Shown: positions 45,722-56,260 of the stretch, one piece after another
How the letters are laid out: each line of letters begins with the position of its first letter
Position numbering within the stretch: position 1 is the first letter of the stretch
Source of the DNA: Pseudomonas silvicola
Lineage (GTDB): Bacteria > Pseudomonadota > Gammaproteobacteria > Pseudomonadales > Pseudomonadaceae
DNA: 64,000 nucleotides
Direction: 5' to 3'
Assembly: GCF_026651855.1 (NCBI RefSeq)
Contig: NZ_CP093280.1
Span: forward strand, 1,962,001-2,026,000
The notes under the pieces: model-generated
Databases searched by the model: none
Told to the model about the DNA's origin: nothing
What the model saw: only the letters and a program-made list of their open reading frames with translations
Translations under genes and position numbers: made by a program

Positions 45722-48700
45722 ATGGCGTTCGTGACACGCTGGCTCGGCGCGCTGACGCGCTGGGGCCTGGGGCTGTGCGCGCTGTTGCTGGTGCTGGTGG
45801 CGCTGTACGTGAGCCTGGGGCGCCAGTTGGTGCCGCTGGTGGACCAATACCGTGATGAGGTGCAGGACAAGGCCAGCCAGGCCCTGGGCCTGCCCGTGAC
45901 CATCGGTAGCCTGGAGGGGCGCTGGAGCGGCATGGCGCCGGTGCTGCTGGCCCATGACGTGATGGTGGGCGAGGGCGACAGCGCCCTGCGCCTGGACCAG
46001 GTGCGCGTGGTGCCGGCCTTGTTGGCCAGCCTGCGCAGCCGCCAGGTGCGCCTTGCCCACCTGCAGGTCAGCGGGCTGCAATTGACGGCCGAGGAAGATC
46101 AGGACGGCAAATGGGCCCTCAAGGGTGTGCCGGCCCAGAACAACGGGCCGATGGACCCTGGGCAGATCCTCGAGCGCTTGCAGCAAGTGGGCAAGGTGTC
46201 ATTGCTCGACAGCCAGTTGACCCTGGAGCCCTACGACCGCGCCCCCCTGACCTTCACCTACGTGGGCGCCAGCCTGACCACCGGGTACAGTCGCCAGCGC
46301 CTCGACCTGCGGCTGACCCTGCCCGATGGCCAGCCGGTGGCCTTGAACCTGCGCACCCGCATCGACGCCGCGCACTGGCAGGATGCCGGGGTACAAGCCT
46401 ACTTGAGCCTGCCCCAGAGTGATTGGTCGCGCTGGTTGCCGCCCCGACTGCTGCAACAATGGAAGGCCGACCAGCTCAAGGCCGGTGGCGAGTTCTGGCT
46501 CGACTGGGACAAGGGCGCGCTGCAAAGCGCCGCCGTGCGCCTGAACGCCCCCACCCTGCAGGGCGCCTACGCCGACCGCAAGGCTACCCGTATCGACAAC
46601 CTGGCCCTCAATGCCTGGTTCCAGCGCAGCGGCGGCGGGTACGACCTGACGGTCGACTCACTGGCGCTGAACCTGGGCAAGACCCGCTGGGAATCACGTC
46701 TGCAACTGCGTGAGGCCGATGCCACCGACAGCACTCAACAGACCTACCACCTGCAGGCCGACCGCCTGGACCTGACCCCGATCACGCCAGTACTCGACAG
46801 CCTGGTGCCGGTCCCCGACAAGGTCGCCGCGGTCATCGATGCGCTGAAGGTCACGGGCGGGCTGCGCAACGTATTGCTCGACTATCGCCCGCAGGCCACC
46901 GGGGACGATCGCCTGAGTTTTGCCGCCAACCTGGACAATGTCGGTTTCCAGGCCACCCACGGCGCGCCGGCGGCCGGTAGCGTCAGTGGCGCCATCAGTG
47001 GCGACCTGGGCCACGGGGAGCTGCGTCTGGCCACCGATAAATTCATGCTGCACCTGTACCCCATTTTCGCCAACCCCTGGTACTACCACCAGGCCAATGC
47101 CCGACTGACCTGGACCCTCAACCACGACGGCTTCACCCTGGTGGCGCCGTACCTGAAGGTCAAGGGCGACGAGGGTGACATCGCCGGCGACTTCCTGATA
47201 CGCCTGCCGTTCTCCCCTGACGTGGAACCCTACATGGACCTGCGCGTGGGCCTCACCCACGGCGACGGCCGCTACACGGCCAAGTACCTGCCGCAGGTGC
47301 TGAGCCCGGCGGTGGACCACTGGCTGCGCACCGCGGTTCTGGAAGGCGCCGTGGACCAGGGCTACTTCCAGTATCAGGGCTCGCTCAGCCATGCGGCACC
47401 GGACCACGCTCGCAGCATCACCCTTTACTTCAAGGTGCATGACGCGCGCCTGGCGTTCCAGCCTGGCTGGCCGGAAGTGTCCAAGGTAGCCGGTGATGTG
47501 TTCATTCAGGACGGTGACGTGCGCATCGAGGCCAGCAAAGGCCAATTGCTGGGCACCCAGGTCAGCGATGTGCAGGTGACCGTGCCCCACGTGCCGGCCG
47601 ATCAGCATTCGCACCTGTATGTGAAAGGTGATTTCGACGGCACCCTGGGCGACGGTATCAAGATTCTCCAGGACGCGCCAATCGGTACCGGGCCGATCTT
47701 CGCTGGCTGGCAGGGCACTGGCCCGCTTGCTGGCAACCTCGACCTCGATATTCCCCTGGTCAAGGGCGACGAGCCGAAGGTGGTGGTCGACTTCAAGACC
47801 GAGGGCGCCGACCTCAAGATCAAGGACCCGGCCCTGGACCTGAGCCAGCTCAAAGGTGATTTCCGCTTCGACTTCGCCAAGGGCCTCAGTGGCCAGGGCA
47901 TCACAGCCCAGGCCTTCGACAGGCCAGTGAGCGCGCAGATCTTCGCCGAAGGCAAGCCGGGCAGCCCGCTGACCCGAATCACCGCCAAGGGCAGTATTGC
48001 CCTGCAGCGCCTGACCGATTGGCTGCAAGTCTCGTCCAAATTGCCGGCGTCGGGCGATTTGCCCTACCAGTTGCAGGTCAGCCTGGGCGGCAACAACAGC
48101 CAGTTGAGCATCAAGAGTGATCTGAAGGGCCTGGCCATCGACCTGCCGGCGCCCTTCGGGAAGGCCGCCTCGGACAGCCGCGATACCCAATTCCAGATGA
48201 ACCTGCAGGGCGCCGACCGGCGTATCGACGTCAGTTATGCCGACCTCGCCACCCTGGGCTACCTGGCCCCGGGTGGCAAACTGGCCGAGGGTCGTGGCGA
48301 ATTGCTGTTGGGCAAGGGCACCCCGCAACTGCCGGCCGACAAGGGCCTGCGCGTGCGCGGCAGCCTGGACACGCTGGATGTCACGCCGTGGAAGGCCCAG
48401 GTGGACCGCTACGCCGGTGACGACCCCGGCGGCAGCGCCCGGCAGACACTCAATAGCGTTGACCTGAAAATCAGCAAGGTCACCGGCTTCGGTTTCGACC
48501 TGGATCAGGCCCGCGTGTTGCTCAACCGCAGCGCCAGCGCCTGGAACCTGTCGGTGGATAGCCAGCAGCTCAACGGCACCGCCAGCTTGCCCGACGCCAA
48601 GGGCGTACCGATTCTGGTGGACATGCAGACCGTGCGCCTGCCCGCCCCGGACCCGAAGGCCGTGACCGACGAAAACGCCCCGGACCCACTGGCCTCCGTG

Positions 48701-49537
48701 GACCCGCGCAAGATCCCGGCGGTGGACGTGAAGATCCTCAAGTTGTACCAGGGCAATGACCTGATGGGCGCCTGGGCACTGAAGATTCGCCCCAACGGCA
48801 AGGGCATTGCGCTGAAGGACCTGGACCTGGGCCTCAAGGGCATCAGCCTGGTAGGGCAGGGCAGTTGGGAAGGCGCACCGGGGGCATCGGCCAGTTGGCT
48901 GAAAGGCAACCTCAAGGGCAAGAACCTGGCCGACGTGCTCAAGGCCTGGGGCTACGCGCCCAGCACCACCAGCCAGACCTTCGAATTGAATGTCGACGGC
49001 AGCTGGCCGGGCTCGCCTGCATGGGCGGCGCTCAAGCGTTTCTCGGGCAGCCTGGATGCTACCCTCAACCGTGGCCAGTTCGTCGAAGTGGAGGGCGGTG
49101 CCCAGGCGCTGCGGGTGTTCGGGTTGCTCAACTTCAACTCCATTGGCCGGCGCCTGCGCCTGGACTTTTCCGACCTGGTGGGCAAAGGGCTGGGCTACGA
49201 CCGGGTCAAGGGCCTGCTGGTGGCCAGCAACGGCGTGTTCGTCACCCGCGAACCGATCACCATGACCGGGCCGTCGACCAACCTTGAGCTCAACGGCACC
49301 CTGGACATGAACCAGGACCGCGTCGATGCCAAGCTGCTGGTCACCCTGCCGGTGACCACCAACCTGCCGATCGCCGCCTTGCTGGTGGGCGCTCCGGCCG
49401 TGGGCGGCGCGCTGTTCCTGGTGGACAAGCTGTTGGGCGACCGCGTGGCGCGCTTCGCCAGCGTGCAATACAAGGTCGAAGGGCCGTGGAAAGAGCCTAA
49501 GATTACTTTCGACAAGCCTTTCCAGAAAGCAAACTGA
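45722..49537 (+). CDS. yhdP: YhdP-family AsmA-like envelope lipid transport protein
   Basis: A 1271-residue bridge-like protein with one N-terminal helix (about 12-32, RWGLGLCALLLVLVALYVSLG), then a very long repeating beta-groove (DUF3971, about 40-700) and a C-terminal AsmA-like domain ending KVEGPWKEPKITFDKPF. In E. coli YhdP, with TamB and YdbH, moves phospholipids across the periplasm to the outer membrane. The gene is usual next to rng. The ATG at 45722 is preferred to a TTG two codons earlier. Position and length fit the family well. Confidence 0.93.
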   Translation: MAFVTRWLGALTRWGLGLCALLLVLVALYVSLGRQLVPLVDQYRDEVQDKASQALGLPVTIGSLEGRWSGMAPVLLAHDVMVGEGDSALRLDQVRVVPALLASLRSRQVRLAHLQVSGLQLTAEEDQDGKWALKGVPAQNNGPMDPGQILERLQQVGKVSLLDSQLTLEPYDRAPLTFTYVGASLTTGYSRQRLDLRLTLPDGQPVALNLRTRIDAAHWQDAGVQAYLSLPQSDWSRWLPPRLLQQWKADQLKAGGEFWLDWDKGALQSAAVRLNAPTLQGAYADRKATRIDNLALNAWFQRSGGGYDLTVDSLALNLGKTRWESRLQLREADATDSTQQTYHLQADRLDLTPITPVLDSLVPVPDKVAAVIDALKVTGGLRNVLLDYRPQATGDDRLSFAANLDNVGFQATHGAPAAGSVSGAISGDLGHGELRLATDKFMLHLYPIFANPWYYHQANARLTWTLNHDGFTLVAPYLKVKGDEGDIAGDFLIRLPFSPDVEPYMDLRVGLTHGDGRYTAKYLPQVLSPAVDHWLRTAVLEGAVDQGYFQYQGSLSHAAPDHARSITLYFKVHDARLAFQPGWPEVSKVAGDVFIQDGDVRIEASKGQLLGTQVSDVQVTVPHVPADQHSHLYVKGDFDGTLGDGIKILQDAPIGTGPIFAGWQGTGPLAGNLDLDIPLVKGDEPKVVVDFKTEGADLKIKDPALDLSQLKGDFRFDFAKGLSGQGITAQAFDRPVSAQIFAEGKPGSPLTRITAKGSIALQRLTDWLQVSSKLPASGDLPYQLQVSLGGNNSQLSIKSDLKGLAIDLPAPFGKAASDSRDTQFQMNLQGADRRIDVSYADLATLGYLAPGGKLAEGRGELLLGKGTPQLPADKGLRVRGSLDTLDVTPWKAQVDRYAGDDPGGSARQTLNSVDLKISKVTGFGFDLDQARVLLNRSASAWNLSVDSQQLNGTASLPDAKGVPILVDMQTVRLPAPDPKAVTDENAPDPLASVDPRKIPAVDVKILKLYQGNDLMGAWALKIRPNGKGIALKDLDLGLKGISLVGQGSWEGAPGASASWLKGNLKGKNLADVLKAWGYAPSTTSQTFELNVDGSWPGSPAWAALKRFSGSLDATLNRGQFVEVEGGAQALRVFGLLNFNSIGRRLRLDFSDLVGKGLGYDRVKGLLVASNGVFVTREPITMTGPSTNLELNGTLDMNQDRVDAKLLVTLPVTTNLPIAALLVGAPAVGGALFLVDKLLGDRVARFASVQYKVEGPWKEPKITFDKPFQKAN

Positions 49538-49555
49538 CAGAAGCAGGAGCCCGTC

Positions 49556-50407
49556 ATGTCCTTGGCAGTGATTCAAATGGTCAGCCAGAGCGATATTCTG
49601 GTGAATTTGGCCAGCGCCCGTCGCCTGTTGGAACAGGCCGCCGCCGGCGGCGCGAAACTCGCGGTGCTGCCCGAAAACTTCTGGGGCCTGGGCCGTAGCG
49701 ACAGTGCCGATATCGGGCGTCAGGAAGCCCTTGGTCAGGGCCCGATACTGCCATGGTTGAAACAGGCGGCCCGCGACCTCAACTTATGGATTGTGGGCGG
49801 AACGCTGCCGTTGCCGCCGCAGGGCCAGCCTGACGCCAAGGTTCACGCCTGCTCGCTGCTGCTGGACGACCAGGGGCACGAAGTGGCGCGTTACGACAAA
49901 CTGCACCTGTTCGATGTGGACGTGGCCGACAGCCGTGGCCGCTACCGCGAGTCGGACTACTATGCTCATGGTCAGAATGTGGTGGTAGCCGATACGCCAG
50001 TAGGGCGCGTGGGGCTGACGGTGTGCTATGACCTGCGCTTTCCGGAGCTGTACAGCGAGTTGCGCAAGGCGGGGGCCGAGCTGATCACCGCGCCCTCGGC
50101 GTTCACGGCAGTGACCGGTGCGGCGCACTGGGAAGTGCTGATTCGTGCCCGTGCCATCGAAACCCAATGCTACGTCCTGGCGGCGGCCCAGGGCGGAACC
50201 CACCCAGGGCCGCGCGAGACCTACGGGCACGCGGCCATCATCGATCCGTGGGGGCGCATCGTCGCCGAACAGGATCAGGGCGAAGCCGTGCTGCTGGCCG
50301 AGCGTGACAGCAGCGAACAAGCGTCCATACGGGCGCGGATGCCGGTGGCCAGTCACCGGCGCTTTTTCTCGCAGGGCGCCACGCGGCCTGCGTCTATCGC
50401 GGAGTAA
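49556..50407 (+). CDS. Carbon-nitrogen hydrolase (Nit1-type, deaminated glutathione amidase-like)
   Basis: Nitrilase-superfamily amidase of 283 residues with the Glu-Lys-Cys triad visible as Glu40 (LPENFWG), Lys115 ([10 protein letters not shown]) and Cys157 ([11 protein letters not shown]). The LHLFDVD and RFPELY surroundings are those of Nit1-type enzymes, which remove the amide from deaminated glutathione. The exact substrate is inferred from the family. It sits 18 nt after yhdP and 2 nt before tldD in the same orientation. Confidence 0.9.
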   Translation: MSLAVIQMVSQSDILVNLASARRLLEQAAAGGAKLAVLPENFWGLGRSDSADIGRQEALGQGPILPWLKQAARDLNLWIVGGTLPLPPQGQPDAKVHACSLLLDDQGHEVARYDKLHLFDVDVADSRGRYRESDYYAHGQNVVVADTPVGRVGLTVCYDLRFPELYSELRKAGAELITAPSAFTAVTGAAHWEVLIRARAIETQCYVLAAAQGGTHPGPRETYGHAAIIDPWGRIVAEQDQGEAVLLAERDSSEQASIRARMPVASHRRFFSQGATRPASIAE

Positions 50408-50409
50408 TT

Positions 50410-51852
50410 ATGAGCGAGATGTTATCCACCGTCAGTGAACACCTGCTGGCACCCGGCGGCTTGACGCTGGACAGCCTGCAGTCGGTGCTGGGCGAACTCG
50501 CCGGGCCGGGTATCGACGCTGCCGACCTGTATTTCCAGGGGCAGATTTCCGAATCCTGGTCGCTGGAAGACGGCATCGTCAAGGAAGGCAGTTTCAACCT
50601 CGACCAGGGCGTGGGCGTGCGTGCCCAGTCCGGCGAGAAAACCGGTTTCGCCTACAGCAACACCATCAACCAGGACGCACTGGTGCAAGCGGCACGAGCC
50701 GCCCGTTCGATTTCCCGCGCAGGCCAGAATGGCCGGGTGCAAGCGTTCAGCAGCCAGGACGTGGCGCAGCTCTATGCCCCGGACAACCCCCTGGACGTGC
50801 TGACCCGCGCTGAGAAGGTCGAGTTGCTCAAGCGCGTCGACATCGCCACCCGCGCCCTGGACTCGCGTATCCAGCAGGTCAGCGTGAGCATGGCTGGTGT
50901 CTGGGAGCGCATTCTGGTGGCCGCCGCCGACGGCAGCCTGGCCGCCGACGTGCGCCCGCTGGTGCGTTTCAATGTCAGTGTGATCGTCGAGCACAATGGC
51001 CGTCGTGAGCGCGGCGGTCACGGTGGCGGCGGACGTACCGATTACCGTTATTTCCTGCAGGACGACCGCGCCATGGGCTACGCCCGTGAGGCGCTGCGCC
51101 AGGCGCTGGTGAACCTGGAAGCCATTCCGGCGCCAGCGGGCACCTTGCCGGTGGTGCTGGGCTCGGGCTGGTCCGGTGTGCTGCTGCACGAAGCCGTGGG
51201 CCACGGCCTGGAAGGTGACTTCAACCGCAAGGGCAGCTCCAACTACAGCGGCCGCATGGGCGAGATGGTTGCCTCCAAACTGTGCACCATTGTCGATGAC
51301 GGCACCCTGGCCGGCCGCCGCGGCTCGCTGAGCGTGGACGACGAAGGCACCCAGACCCAATGCACCACGCTGATCGAGAACGGGGTGCTCAAGGGTTACA
51401 TGCAGGACAAGCTCAACGCCCGGCTGATGGGCATGGCCGCGACCGGCAACGGCCGCCGCGAGTCCTACGCGCACCTGCCGATGCCGCGCATGACCAATAC
51501 CTACATGCTGGGTGGCGAAAGCGACCCGGCGGAGATCATCGCGTCGGTGAAGCGCGGCATCTACTGCGCCAACCTGGGTGGCGGGCAGGTGGACATCACC
51601 AGCGGCAAGTTCGTGTTCTCCACCAGCGAGGCCTATTTGATCGAGGACGGCAAGATCACCGCCCCGGTCAAGGGTGCGACCTTGATCGGCAACGGCCCGG
51701 AGGCCATGAGCAAGGTGTCGATGGTGGGTAACGACCTGTCGTTGGACAGCGGCGTGGGTACCTGCGGGAAGGACGGGCAGTCAGTGCCAGTGGGCGTGGG
51801 CCAGCCGACACTGAAAATTGACGCGATCACGGTCGGGGGCACAGGCGCCTGA
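50410..51852 (+). CDS. tldD: Metalloprotease TldD
   Basis: A 480-residue subunit of the TldD/TldE protease that trims leader peptides of modified peptides (such as microcin B17) and unfolded peptides. The zinc site [11 protein letters not shown] (260-270) gives HExxxH with His260, Glu261, His265; [15 protein letters not shown] lies before it. The catalytic subunit pairs with PmbA/TldE, encoded 650 bases further on. It starts 2 nt after the nitrilase stop. A GGCGCC palindrome pair spans its stop codon. Confidence 0.97.
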   Translation: MSEMLSTVSEHLLAPGGLTLDSLQSVLGELAGPGIDAADLYFQGQISESWSLEDGIVKEGSFNLDQGVGVRAQSGEKTGFAYSNTINQDALVQAARAARSISRAGQNGRVQAFSSQDVAQLYAPDNPLDVLTRAEKVELLKRVDIATRALDSRIQQVSVSMAGVWERILVAAADGSLAADVRPLVRFNVSVIVEHNGRRERGGHGGGGRTDYRYFLQDDRAMGYAREALRQALVNLEAIPAPAGTLPVVLGSGWSGVLLHEAVGHGLEGDFNRKGSSNYSGRMGEMVASKLCTIVDDGTLAGRRGSLSVDDEGTQTQCTTLIENGVLKGYMQDKLNARLMGMAATGNGRRESYAHLPMPRMTNTYMLGGESDPAEIIASVKRGIYCANLGGGQVDITSGKFVFSTSEAYLIEDGKITAPVKGATLIGNGPEAMSKVSMVGNDLSLDSGVGTCGKDGQSVPVGVGQPTLKIDAITVGGTGA

Positions 51853-51868
51853 CGGCGCCTGCAGTTGC

Positions 51869-52390
51869 TCAGCGCAGTCCGCGCTGAGTCTCGTCCAGCT
51901 CGCGGATGTATTTGAAGATCTTGCGCGTGGCCGCTGGCGGCTTGTTCTGCGCGGTCTCGTGCTGGGCCTGGCGGATCAGCTGGCGCAGGTGCTGGCGATC
52001 GGCGTCCGGGTACTCGTTGACGAACTTCTCCAGAACTTCGTCATTGCCAGTCACCAGGCGGTCGCGCCAGCGCTCGAGGTTGTGGAAACGTTCGTTGTAC
52101 TGGCGAGTGGAGGCATCGAGTTGATCGAGCAGTTGCAGGATCGCAGCCGTGTCCTGGTCGCGCATCAGCCGGCCAATGAACAGGATATGCCGCTTGCGCG
52201 CGATGTTCGCCGTGTGCTTCGGCGCTTCGGCCAGGGCACGGCGCAAACCGTCGGTCAACGGCAGCTTGGCCAATACATCGGCCTTGAGTGTGGTCAGGCG
52301 CTCACCGAGATCAACCAGCGCGTGCAGCTCGCGTTTGACCTGAGTTTTGCTTTTTCCCTCTTCGAGGGAGTCGTCGTAAGAATCAACCAT
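51869..52390 (-). CDS. darP: Ribosome-associated protein DarP (YjgA, DUF615)
   Basis: A 173-residue helical protein that acts late in 50S subunit assembly. [33 protein letters not shown] and [22 protein letters not shown] are the two conserved helical segments. It is convergent with tldD and divergent from pmbA. An inverted CTCAGCGC/GCGCTGAG hairpin overlaps its 3' end (near 51868-51890). Confidence 0.93.
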   Translation of the reverse strand: MVDSYDDSLEEGKSKTQVKRELHALVDLGERLTTLKADVLAKLPLTDGLRRALAEAPKHTANIARKRHILFIGRLMRDQDTAAILQLLDQLDASTRQYNERFHNLERWRDRLVTGNDEVLEKFVNEYPDADRQHLRQLIRQAQHETAQNKPPAATRKIFKYIRELDETQRGLR

Positions 52391-52499
52391 GGGGGCAGTC
52401 CGCTAATAAACGCCGCCATGATAACCAGTCAGGGGCCGCTTGTCCGGCCCGGTCGTAGCTTGACCCCCTGACGAATGCAGAATTTGAGTGGAGAACACC

Positions 52500-53846
52500 A
52501 TGAACGCAATTCAAAGCGTCGGTCCCGCGGCGCTGCCGGCCCTGCAGGAACAGGTCGAGCAGATCGTCGCCGAAGCCAAGCGCCAGGGTGCCAGTGCCTG
52601 TGAAGTGGCGGTGTCGCTGGAACAGGGGTTGTCGACCTCGGTGCGCCAGCGCGAAGTGGAAACCGTGGAGTTCAATCGTGACCAGGGTTTTGGCATTACC
52701 CTGTACGTAGGCCAGCGCAAAGGCTCGGCCAGCACCTCGGCCAGCGGCCCGGACGCTATCCGCGAAACCGTGGCGGCGGCGCTGGCCATCGCCAAGCATA
52801 CCTCCGAAGACGAGGCTTCCGGCCTGGCCGACGCCAGCCTGATGGCCCGTGACCTGCCGGACTTCGACCTGTACCACGCCTGGGACATCAGCCCCGAACA
52901 GGCCATCGAACGGGCCCTGGCCTGCGAGGCAGCCGCGTTCGACGCCGATCCACGCATCAAGAACGCCGATGGCACTACGTTGAGCAGCCATCAAGGCTGC
53001 CGCGTCTATGGCAACAGCCATGGCTTCATCGGCGGTTACGCTTCCACCCGTCACAGCCTCAGTTGCGTGATGATCGCCGAAGCTGACGGCCAGATGCAGC
53101 GAGATTACTGGTATGACGTCAACCGTCAGGGTGAGTTGCTGGCCGATGCCAGCAGTATCGGCCTGCGCGCCGCGCAACGGGCTGCCAGCCGCCTGGGCGC
53201 CCGCCCGGTGCCCACCTGCGAAGTGCCGGTGCTGTTCAGTGCCGAGCTGGCCGGTGGGCTCTTCGGGAGCTTCCTGGGCGCCATCTCCGGCGGCAACCTT
53301 TACCGCAAGTCGTCGTTCCTGGAAGGCGCCATGGGCCAGGTACTATTCCCTGAGTGGCTGACCCTGGACGAGCGGCCTCACCTGCAGCGCGCCATGGGCA
53401 GCGCCGCCTTTGACGGTGACGGGCTGGCTACCTGTGCCAAGCCGTTCGTCGAAAATGGCCGGTTGGTGTCCTACGTGCTCAGCACCTACTCGGGCCGCAA
53501 ACTGGGCCTGCCGAGCACCGCCAACGCCGGCGGCGTACACAACCTGTTTGTCACCCACGGCGATCAGGACCAGGCGGCACTGATCAAACAGATGGGCCGT
53601 GGCCTGCTGGTCACCGAGCTGATGGGCCAAGGCCTTAACATGGTCACGGGCGACTATTCCCGTGGCGCGGCAGGCTTTTGGGTAGAAAACGGCGAAATCC
53701 AGTTCCCGGTGCAGGAAGTGACCATTGCCGGCAACATGAAGGACATGTTCCGCCAGATCGTCGCCATTGGCAGCGACCTGGAGCTGCGCAGCAACGTGCG
53801 CACCGGCTCGGTGCTGATCGAAAGGATGACAGTGGCGGGTAGCTGA
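52500..53846 (+). CDS. pmbA: Metalloprotease PmbA (TldE)
   Basis: A 448-residue partner of TldD in the heterodimeric protease. It lacks the HExxxH motif, as normal, and has the conserved FSAELAGGLFGSFLGAISGGNLYRKSSFLEGAMGQ and GANAGGVHNLFV-type segments. The ATG at 52500 is 6 nt after GGAG and is preferred over the GTG at 52488. tldD and pmbA are separated here only by the opposite-strand darP, a common Pseudomonas arrangement. A strong terminator follows. Confidence 0.95.
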   Translation: MNAIQSVGPAALPALQEQVEQIVAEAKRQGASACEVAVSLEQGLSTSVRQREVETVEFNRDQGFGITLYVGQRKGSASTSASGPDAIRETVAAALAIAKHTSEDEASGLADASLMARDLPDFDLYHAWDISPEQAIERALACEAAAFDADPRIKNADGTTLSSHQGCRVYGNSHGFIGGYASTRHSLSCVMIAEADGQMQRDYWYDVNRQGELLADASSIGLRAAQRAASRLGARPVPTCEVPVLFSAELAGGLFGSFLGAISGGNLYRKSSFLEGAMGQVLFPEWLTLDERPHLQRAMGSAAFDGDGLATCAKPFVENGRLVSYVLSTYSGRKLGLPSTANAGGVHNLFVTHGDQDQAALIKQMGRGLLVTELMGQGLNMVTGDYSRGAAGFWVENGEIQFPVQEVTIAGNMKDMFRQIVAIGSDLELRSNVRTGSVLIERMTVAGS

Positions 53847-53930
53847 CACCGCGTCGTTCTTTTCCCGAGCTTCGCCTGGCCCCACAGGGGGAACGCCGGG
53901 GAGCCGGGCGAAGGCTCCATTCCACAACTG

Positions 53931-53967
53931 AAGGCGTGTCGCTTGCCCAGCGACACGCCTTTTTTTG
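53931..53967 (+). terminator. Rho-independent terminator of pmbA
   Basis: AAGGCGTGTCGC (53931-53942) and GCGACACGCCTT (53950-53961) with loop TTGCCCA, followed by a run of T. It isolates pmbA from the Fur-regulated operon. Confidence 0.9.
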
Positions 53968-53998
53968 TTTGTGCTTGTCATGATTCCCATTATCACTT

Positions 53999-54017
53999 AA
54001 TAATAAATATCATTATC
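53999..54017. promoter_or_regulatory. Fur box ahead of fagA-fumC-orfX-sodA
   Basis: AATAATAAATATCATTATC matches the Fur consensus GATAATGATAATCATTATC in 15 of 19 positions, including the full right half. It ends 17 bases before the fagA start. In P. aeruginosa the same operon is iron-repressed by Fur; the box here shows the same logic. Confidence 0.85.
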
Positions 54018-54034
54018 GCCATGAGGTCGCGTCG

Positions 54035-54430
54035 ATGAAGTCCGCCGTTCAAGAACAGTCCTACCTGGAAAACTGGCGCTGGTTGAGCCGGCAGATCCGC
54101 TGCGCACTGAGCCCGAACGATCCGCGCATCATCGAAGACTACATGGCCGAAGGCCGTTTCCTCATCAGCTGCGGCGCCGCCAGCGCCTGGACCGTGGCCC
54201 GCACCGCTTTCCGCCTGCTACTGGACACTGCCACCGACCCGGCGCTGCCTTGGCACTGGCGCTGTCTGTGCCTGGACCAGGCGTACCGCCCTTTGCGCGA
54301 CATGCGCCTGGCCGCGCGCAACGCCGAGCATCTGCAACTGTGGCACCAGCACGGGCGGCAACTGGCCGTGTGCACGCTGGAGCCATCGATTTCCTTTTCC
54401 GATCTGCTGCAAGGACATCCCGATGAGTAA
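54035..54430 (+). CDS. fagA: FagA (Fur-associated gene A product)
   Basis: A 131-residue helical protein of unknown molecular role, with SYLENWRWLSRQIRCALSPNDPRIIEDYMAEGR and WHWRCLCLDQAYRPLRDMR as conserved segments and four cysteines. Its homologue leads the fagA-fumC-orfX-sodA operon of P. aeruginosa, and the same order here is the basis for the name. It sits immediately after the Fur box and overlaps the fumC start by 8 bases, so it should be made only under iron limitation. Confidence 0.88.
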   Translation: MKSAVQEQSYLENWRWLSRQIRCALSPNDPRIIEDYMAEGRFLISCGAASAWTVARTAFRLLLDTATDPALPWHWRCLCLDQAYRPLRDMRLAARNAEHLQLWHQHGRQLAVCTLEPSISFSDLLQGHPDE

Positions 54431-55799
54431 TACCCGAATCGAGCGTGACAGCATGGGCGAACTGCAGGTGCCGGAGGCGGCCCTGTACGGTGCCCAGACT
54501 CAGCGCGCGGTGGATAACTTCCCGATCAGCCAGCAACGCATGCCCACCCAGTTCATTCGCGCCCTGGTACTGGCCAAGGCTGCCGCGGCCAAGGCCAACG
54601 TCGAACTGGAACAGATCAGCGCTGCCCAGGGCGACGCCATCGTCCAGGCCTGCCAGCAACTGCTGCGCGAGGACTTCATGCAGCACTTCCCGGTGGACAT
54701 CTTCCAGACGGGTTCCGGCACCAGCTCGAACATGAACGCCAATGAAGTGATCGCTACCCTGGCCACTCGTCGCCTGGGTGACACCGTCAACGCCAACGAC
54801 CACGTCAACTGTGGCCAGAGCAGCAACGACATCATCCCCACCACCATTCACGTCAGCGCGGCCCTGGCCCTGCACGAGCAATTGCTGCCGGCCCTTGAGC
54901 ACCTGGTGCAGGTGCTGGACCGCAAGGCCGAGCAGGTGCATGCCTACGTCAAGACCGGCCGTACCCATTTGATGGACGCCATGCCGGTGCGCTTGAGCCA
55001 GGTACTCAATGGCTGGTCGGCCCAGATCCGCGCCAACATCGGCCACCTGCGTGGCCTGCTGCCAAGCCTGCAGGCGTTGGCCCAGGGCGGTACCGCCGTG
55101 GGGACCGGCATCAATGCCCACCCGCAGTTCGCCGGGCGTTTCAGCCATCAGCTGAGCCTGCTGACGGGCGTCGAATTCACCCAGGGCGAGAACCTCTTCG
55201 CCCTGATCGGCTCCCAGGACACCGCCGTGGCGGTCTCCGGCCAGCTCAAGGGCGCGGCCGTGTCGCTGATGAAGATCGCCAACGACCTGCGCTGGATGAA
55301 CTCCGGCCCCCTGGCGGGCCTGGGCGAGATCGAACTGGAAGGCTTGCAGCCTGGCTCCTCGATCATGCCGGGCAAGGTCAACCCGGTGATTCCGGAAGCC
55401 ACCGCCATGGTCGCCGCCCAGGTCATCGGCAATGACACTACCATCGCCGTGGCGGGGCAGTCGGGCAATTTCGAACTCAACGTGATGCTGCCCATCATTG
55501 CCCAGAACCTGCTGTCGAGCATCGAGCTGATGGCCAACGCCAGCCGCCTGCTGGCCGACAAGGCCATCGCCAGCTTCAAGGTCAACGAGGCCAAGCTCAA
55601 GGAGGCGCTGTCGCGCAACCCGATCCTGGTCACGGCACTGAACCCCATCATCGGCTACCTCAAGGCCGCCGAAATCGCCAAGACTGCCTACAAGGAAGGC
55701 CGCCCGATCATCGACGTGGCCCTGGAGCACACGGATCTGTCGCGAAGCCAGCTGGAAACGCTGCTGGACCCGGAAAAGCTCACCGCCGGCGGTATCTGA
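54423..55799 (+). CDS. fumC: Fumarase C (class II, iron-free)
   Basis: A 458-residue class II fumarase catalysing fumarate to malate without an iron-sulphur cluster. The signature GSSIMPGKVNP (311-321) is present, with TGSGTSSNMNANEV (97-110) and GQSSNDIIPT (131-140). Being cluster-free, it can replace the iron-dependent fumarase when iron is scarce, which fits its Fur-controlled operon. Its ATG overlaps the fagA stop. Confidence 0.97.
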   Translation: MSNTRIERDSMGELQVPEAALYGAQTQRAVDNFPISQQRMPTQFIRALVLAKAAAAKANVELEQISAAQGDAIVQACQQLLREDFMQHFPVDIFQTGSGTSSNMNANEVIATLATRRLGDTVNANDHVNCGQSSNDIIPTTIHVSAALALHEQLLPALEHLVQVLDRKAEQVHAYVKTGRTHLMDAMPVRLSQVLNGWSAQIRANIGHLRGLLPSLQALAQGGTAVGTGINAHPQFAGRFSHQLSLLTGVEFTQGENLFALIGSQDTAVAVSGQLKGAAVSLMKIANDLRWMNSGPLAGLGEIELEGLQPGSSIMPGKVNPVIPEATAMVAAQVIGNDTTIAVAGQSGNFELNVMLPIIAQNLLSSIELMANASRLLADKAIASFKVNEAKLKEALSRNPILVTALNPIIGYLKAAEIAKTAYKEGRPIIDVALEHTDLSRSQLETLLDPEKLTAGGI

Positions 55800-55827
55800 T
55801 CGCCGTTCACCGCTTCGGAGGCACACC

Positions 55828-56259
55828 ATGCAGCACTGGAAACGCACCATCGAAATGGCCAACGCCTGCTTTGCCCGAGGCGAACTGGTCGATGCGCGGG
55901 AGTTGTACCTGCAAGCTCTCGCGCTGGCCCAGGTGTTGTTCGAACGCTGGGCGGATGTCGACGAGGCGGTGGCAGCCTGCGTGATTTCCCATCACAACCT
56001 GGCAGACCTGCACCTGCGACTGATGCAGCCGGAAGAGAGCGCCGAATACCTGTGCGCCATCCATCAGCGCCTGCTGCAGGCCGCCCAGGACCCACGGCTG
56101 ACGCCTGCGCTGCGTGAAGCCGCCTTGCGCCACAGCAGCAAGACTTACGCCGAGTTGCTGGCTTTCATCAGCGAGCATGGCGAGTACCCGCGCACCAGCC
56201 GGCTGCTGTTTGGCCAGGAGCAACGGGGCCAGACGGCCCCTCACCATGGAGTTCACTGA
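55828..56259 (+). CDS. OrfX of the fagA-fumC-sodA operon
   Basis: A 143-residue all-helical soluble protein with no named domain that I can see. [39 protein letters not shown] has the pattern of a TPR-like helical hairpin, and [19 protein letters not shown] follows a second one. The function is unknown; it is a fixed member of this operon in Pseudomonas. GGAGG precedes the ATG and it ends 1 nt before sodA. Confidence 0.85.
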   Translation: MQHWKRTIEMANACFARGELVDARELYLQALALAQVLFERWADVDEAVAACVISHHNLADLHLRLMQPEESAEYLCAIHQRLLQAAQDPRLTPALREAALRHSSKTYAELLAFISEHGEYPRTSRLLFGQEQRGQTAPHHGVH

Positions 56260-56260
56260 A

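Noticed and set aside
46694..49576. A 960-codon minus-strand frame opposite yhdP
   Set aside because: Same artefact: it is the complementary frame of the yhdP codons and has no recognisable motifs or ribosome site.
50447..50464. TGGCACCCGGCGGCTTGA, similar to a sigma-54 -24/-12 promoter
   Set aside because: It is inside the tldD coding sequence and the -12 half is TTGA instead of TTGC. With rpoN in the window I looked for such sites but found none that I trust.
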